Source: Rhodanobacteraceae bacterium (GTDB lineage: Bacteria; Pseudomonadota; Gammaproteobacteria; Xanthomonadales; Rhodanobacteraceae). From it: 64,000 bases of DNA. This document shows positions 61,307-64,000 of this stretch, one piece after another. The notes under the pieces are model-generated. The model was not told where the DNA came from. It searched no databases and saw only the letters and a program-made list of their open reading frames with translations. The DNA lies in the NCBI GenBank assembly GCA_004299555.1, contig SCQU01000010.1:244487-308486 (forward strand), read 5' to 3'. A program made the position numbers and the translations under genes. Every line of letters starts with the position of its first letter. Within the stretch, counting starts at the first letter, position 1.

Positions 61307-62890
61307 GTGAAAGTAAGGTTGCGACATACCAGCGCTTATACGGCGCTGGCGCTACTCGCGCTGACGCTTGCCGCCTGCTCGGGGCTGCGCACTGATTTTG
61401 CGAAGCGCTCATCACACGCCTTGTCCCCAACCACCAGCACGCCGAGCGCACGCTACGTGCACGCCGCGGCAAACCAGCATCCGGAGGAGTCCGGCTTCCG
61501 CTTGCTGAGCAACGGCACCAATGCGCTGATGAGCCGCGTGGCGCTCATCGACGAAGCCAAGCATTCGATCGACCTGCAGTACTACATCTTCGCGAACGAT
61601 GCCACCGGTCGGCTGGTGGCTCAGCACCTGCTGGCGGCCGCCGATCGCGGCGTGCGGGTGCGCATGCTGATCGACGGTCTTGCTGCCAGTAACGCCATCG
61701 GCATGTTCGATGCGCTCAATGCGAGCCCGAACATCAAGGTGCGCTTGTTCAATCCTTTCCATGCGCGCAAGCCCTCGGTGCTGTCCAAGGCTGTCCGGCT
61801 GTTGTTCTCACTGAGCCGGCTCAACCACCGCATGCACAACAAGTCGTTCATCGTCGACAACAACGTGGCAATCATCGGCGGGCGCAACATCGCCAACGCC
61901 TATTTCAGCGCCGACCGCACCACCGACTTCCGCGACCTCGACCTGATCGCGATTGGTCCGGTAGTCAAAGCGGCCTCGCGCGCGTTTGACGAATACTGGA
62001 ACTCTCGCGAAGCCTATCCGGTCACTGCCTTCCATGGCGATCACGCCAGCCATTACAATCTGGCGCAACTGCGCAAGGATCTCGGGCGCGACGCGCGTCA
62101 TTTTGCGCAGTCGGATTACGCGCAGGCGGCGGCGCAGGACTATCCCAATGGTCCTTCCGGCGACCGCCGCGGCGAGTGGTTCTGGGGGCCGGCGTTGCTG
62201 GTCGCTGACAAGCCCGCCAAGGTCGAGATGCAGCACGACGACCCGGCGTTACGCATCGGTCCGCGGATGCGGGTAATGACCGACGAGGCGCAGCACGAAC
62301 TGTTGTTGATCTCCCCATACTTTGTGCCCACGAAGCAGGATGTGCGCTACCTCGTCGGCCTTGTCGCGCGCGGCGTGACGGTGCAGGTGCTCACCAATTC
62401 GCTGGCCTCTACCGACGAGACCGCCGTCGATGCGGGCTACTCGCGCCACCGGCGCGCATTGCTCAAGGGCGGCGTGCAACTCTACGAGCTGCGCCCTGCC
62501 ACTGGCCCACCGCACCCGCTGACCGCCATGGGCACCTCGTCCGGGGTCAGCCTGCACGCCAAGGCAATCGTGGTGGATCGCCAGCAGGTTTTTGTCGGCT
62601 CACTGAACATGGACCAGCGCTCGAAGCTGCTGAACACCGAAATGGGCATCATCGTTAACAGCCCGAAGCTGGCGCGGGCGGTGCAGCGGTTCTTCGACAT
62701 AGCCAGTTCACCAGCGAACGCCTATCGCGTGAGCCTGGTTGCCAAGGGCTTGCCGCACGCCGGACGGATGCAATGGCAGGCGCGCGAGGATGGCAAGACG
62801 GTGACCTACACACACGACCCGGACACCGCCTTGAAGCGGCGGCTGGAGGTCGATCTGCTGAGGTGGCTGCCTATCCAGGGCATGCTGTGA
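61307..62890 (+). CDS. Phospholipase D-family lipoprotein (cardiolipin synthase C-like)
   Basis: 527 residues from a GTG at 61307 with GGAGG six bases upstream. A lipobox (LTLAAC) ends the signal peptide, so it is a lipoprotein. Two HKD motifs are intact: HNKSFIVDNNVAIIGGRN and HAKAIVVDRQQVFVGSLN. The domain spacing matches ClsC and related PLD enzymes, which transfer phosphatidyl groups or hydrolyse phosphodiesters at the membrane. It is followed 20 bases later by a DUF5329 gene, probably co-transcribed. Confidence 0.93.
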   Translation: MKVRLRHTSAYTALALLALTLAACSGLRTDFAKRSSHALSPTTSTPSARYVHAAANQHPEESGFRLLSNGTNALMSRVALIDEAKHSIDLQYYIFANDATGRLVAQHLLAAADRGVRVRMLIDGLAASNAIGMFDALNASPNIKVRLFNPFHARKPSVLSKAVRLLFSLSRLNHRMHNKSFIVDNNVAIIGGRNIANAYFSADRTTDFRDLDLIAIGPVVKAASRAFDEYWNSREAYPVTAFHGDHASHYNLAQLRKDLGRDARHFAQSDYAQAAAQDYPNGPSGDRRGEWFWGPALLVADKPAKVEMQHDDPALRIGPRMRVMTDEAQHELLLISPYFVPTKQDVRYLVGLVARGVTVQVLTNSLASTDETAVDAGYSRHRRALLKGGVQLYELRPATGPPHPLTAMGTSSGVSLHAKAIVVDRQQVFVGSLNMDQRSKLLNTEMGIIVNSPKLARAVQRFFDIASSPANAYRVSLVAKGLPHAGRMQWQAREDGKTVTYTHDPDTALKRRLEVDLLRWLPIQGML

Positions 62891-62909
62891 ATCCAATGGG
62901 AGTGTTGTC

Positions 62910-63305
62910 TTGAACAAGTTCAACCTTATGGCCACATGGCTGCTGCTCGTCGTGCTGGTGGCGCCGGCCTTGGCTCAACAGGCCATCGACCAATCCACCA
63001 TCGAGCAGCAGAAGATCAGCTGGCTGATCGGCTCGGTGGCCGCCTTGCACGACGCCCGTTTCATCCGCAACGGCCAAGCCTATGACGCCGCACGCGCCGC
63101 CGATCACCTGCGCCTGAAGCTGCGTTTCGCCGGTGACCGCGTGAAGACCGCAGAGGATTTCATCGACTACTGTGCCACCCGTTCCTCGATGTCGGGGCGC
63201 CGCTACAGCATCCGCTTCGCCAACGGCCACACCGTCGATGCGGCGACATTTTTGCGTCAGCGCCTGGCCGCTTATCCAGCGGCGGCGCGCCATGACACGC
63301 CGTGA
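62910..63305 (+). CDS. DUF5329 exported protein
   Basis: 131 residues if the TTG at 62910 is used (GGGAG eight bases upstream); an ATG at 62928 also gives a full signal peptide (MATWLLLVVLVAPALA). The mature part has ISWLIGSVAALHDARFIRNG, AADHLRLKLRFAGDRVKTA and a single cysteine in FIDYCATRSS, the DUF5329 pattern. Periplasmic protein of unknown function, often encoded beside cardiolipin-synthase-like genes as here. Confidence 0.8.
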   Translation: MNKFNLMATWLLLVVLVAPALAQQAIDQSTIEQQKISWLIGSVAALHDARFIRNGQAYDAARAADHLRLKLRFAGDRVKTAEDFIDYCATRSSMSGRRYSIRFANGHTVDAATFLRQRLAAYPAAARHDTP

Positions 63306-63771
63306 GCAGGCATCGCCACGATCCCGCACGCGGCTGGCGCGGGCGTCGAACTGACCGTGTTGCACGCCTTGCAATCGTTGGCCATCTATCGCCCCGCGCA
63401 GCAAGTCCCCCGCCGGTCGCAAGCACTGCGCTGCATCGACCGCATCGTGATGCAGCATCCAGGGCGGACCCTGGAACAAGGCAGGTCCGCAATGGTGCTG
63501 CAACCAAGCTGATGCCTGCTCTCTCAGGCAAGCGTCGGCCATCGGCTGAACGTTGACCTGCGACAGTTGCGCTTGCGTATGGTCGATGTGCAATTCAACC
63601 TGCCGATGACGCTTGAACTATTGGCCCCGGGCTGATCACGGCGACCGCACGTGGCGGTACGCTTTCCACGCAGCGGCCCGTTCCATCAGCCCAAAACCGC
63701 AGCGACCGCCGCCGGCCCGTGTTTGCGGGAACAAATCTGCCAACGCCCATAGACATTCAATCGCTCAACGG
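63306..63771. other. Intergenic region, no gene seen
   Basis: About 465 bases between DUF5329 and the partial gene on the opposite strand. Open frames lack codon bias. The convergent ends could share a terminator, but no clear hairpin with a T run was found. Confidence 0.45.
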
Positions 63772-64000
63772 TCAATCGCCACCATGGTTGTGATCCGCGT
63801 TTTGGGCTTTTTTATCCTTGGTTTTTTGTTCAACGGTGCCAGACCGGGCGTTTTTAGGCGTCGATCGCTGGGCCTGCCGAGCTTGCGCGCGTTGATCGGT
63901 CTGCCGGGCTTGCTCGCGCTGTCGCGTCTGTGAACGCTGCAGCGTTTGCGCCTGGCGCGCTTGTGCAGTCTTTTCCGTCCGTTGCGCCTGCGCACGCTGT
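63772..64000 (-). CDS. Gln/Arg-rich low-complexity protein (partial, 5' end off window)
   Basis: The C-terminal 75 or so residues of a minus-strand gene whose stop is at 63772-63774. The sequence is dominated by Gln, Arg and Ala in short repeats (QAQRTEKTAQARQAQT, QTRQREQARQTDQRAQAR), then a Lys-rich tail (EQKTKDKKAQNADHNHGGD). It may form a long helix or coiled coil, or be disordered. No family can be assigned from this fragment. Confidence 0.5.
   Translation of the reverse strand, partial: QRAQAQRTEKTAQARQAQTLQRSQTRQREQARQTDQRAQARQAQRSTPKNARSGTVEQKTKDKKAQNADHNHGGD

Overview
The window reads as a 64 kb piece of a high-GC gammaproteobacterial chromosome, most likely from the Xanthomonadales (Lysobacteraceae/Rhodanobacteraceae). 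That is inferred from the gene set, not from a marker gene: nagZ, an HPRT-like gene and a thioinosine phosphorylase in one overlapping run, oxyR followed by rnk, a bactofilin with a zinc-ribbon partner, and xanthomonad-type Crp-like regulators. No rRNA, tRNA or CRISPR array was seen.

Positions 1-28270 are core genome. They hold peptidases (M14, S10, M1, M20, rhomboid), the salvage run rlmI-nagZ-HPRT-MTIP, prmC, dgkA-TPM, a YyaL-like thioredoxin protein, oxyR-rnk, a nitrobindin-like barrel, a SET protein, a HutD/Ves protein, a two-component system and an AI-2E-type permease. A 36-residue three-CxxC protein (26972-27082) was missed by length cut-offs.

Positions 28700-33947 form a one-directional envelope and stress cluster on the minus strand: an exported protein, CsbD, DUF1328, DUF2383, two Crp/Fnr-like regulators and three related small proteins that look like a local paralogous family. 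One regulator gene carries a G11 tract that appears to disrupt its 3' end. Positions 34747-39740 are a plus-strand operon of a TpsB outer-membrane transporter, a short TpsA exoprotein with 45 consecutive prolines, and an L,D-transpeptidase-like protein.

Positions 40540-60560 are accessory DNA. A tyrosine recombinase / XRE / recombinase-like / GIY-YIG module lies next to an apparent seven-gene minus-strand defence operon: hsdM, hsdS, a reverse transcriptase, a DUF262 (GmrS/GmrD-like) protein, an Abi-family HEPN-like protein, hsdR and a HipA-like kinase. A serine recombinase lies just upstream of hsdM. Beyond it are two paralogous membrane proteins, a BPSL0761-family protein, and an AT-richer set with a DUF6338 protein, a tiny YQP-motif protein and a nucleotidyltransferase-WYL-like-zinc-finger fusion. 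The reverse transcriptase built into a type I restriction-modification operon is the best candidate for a little-described system.

Positions 61307-64000 return to core-like sequence: a lipoprotein phospholipase D / cardiolipin-synthase-like enzyme, a DUF5329 protein and the end of a Gln/Arg-rich protein that runs off the window.
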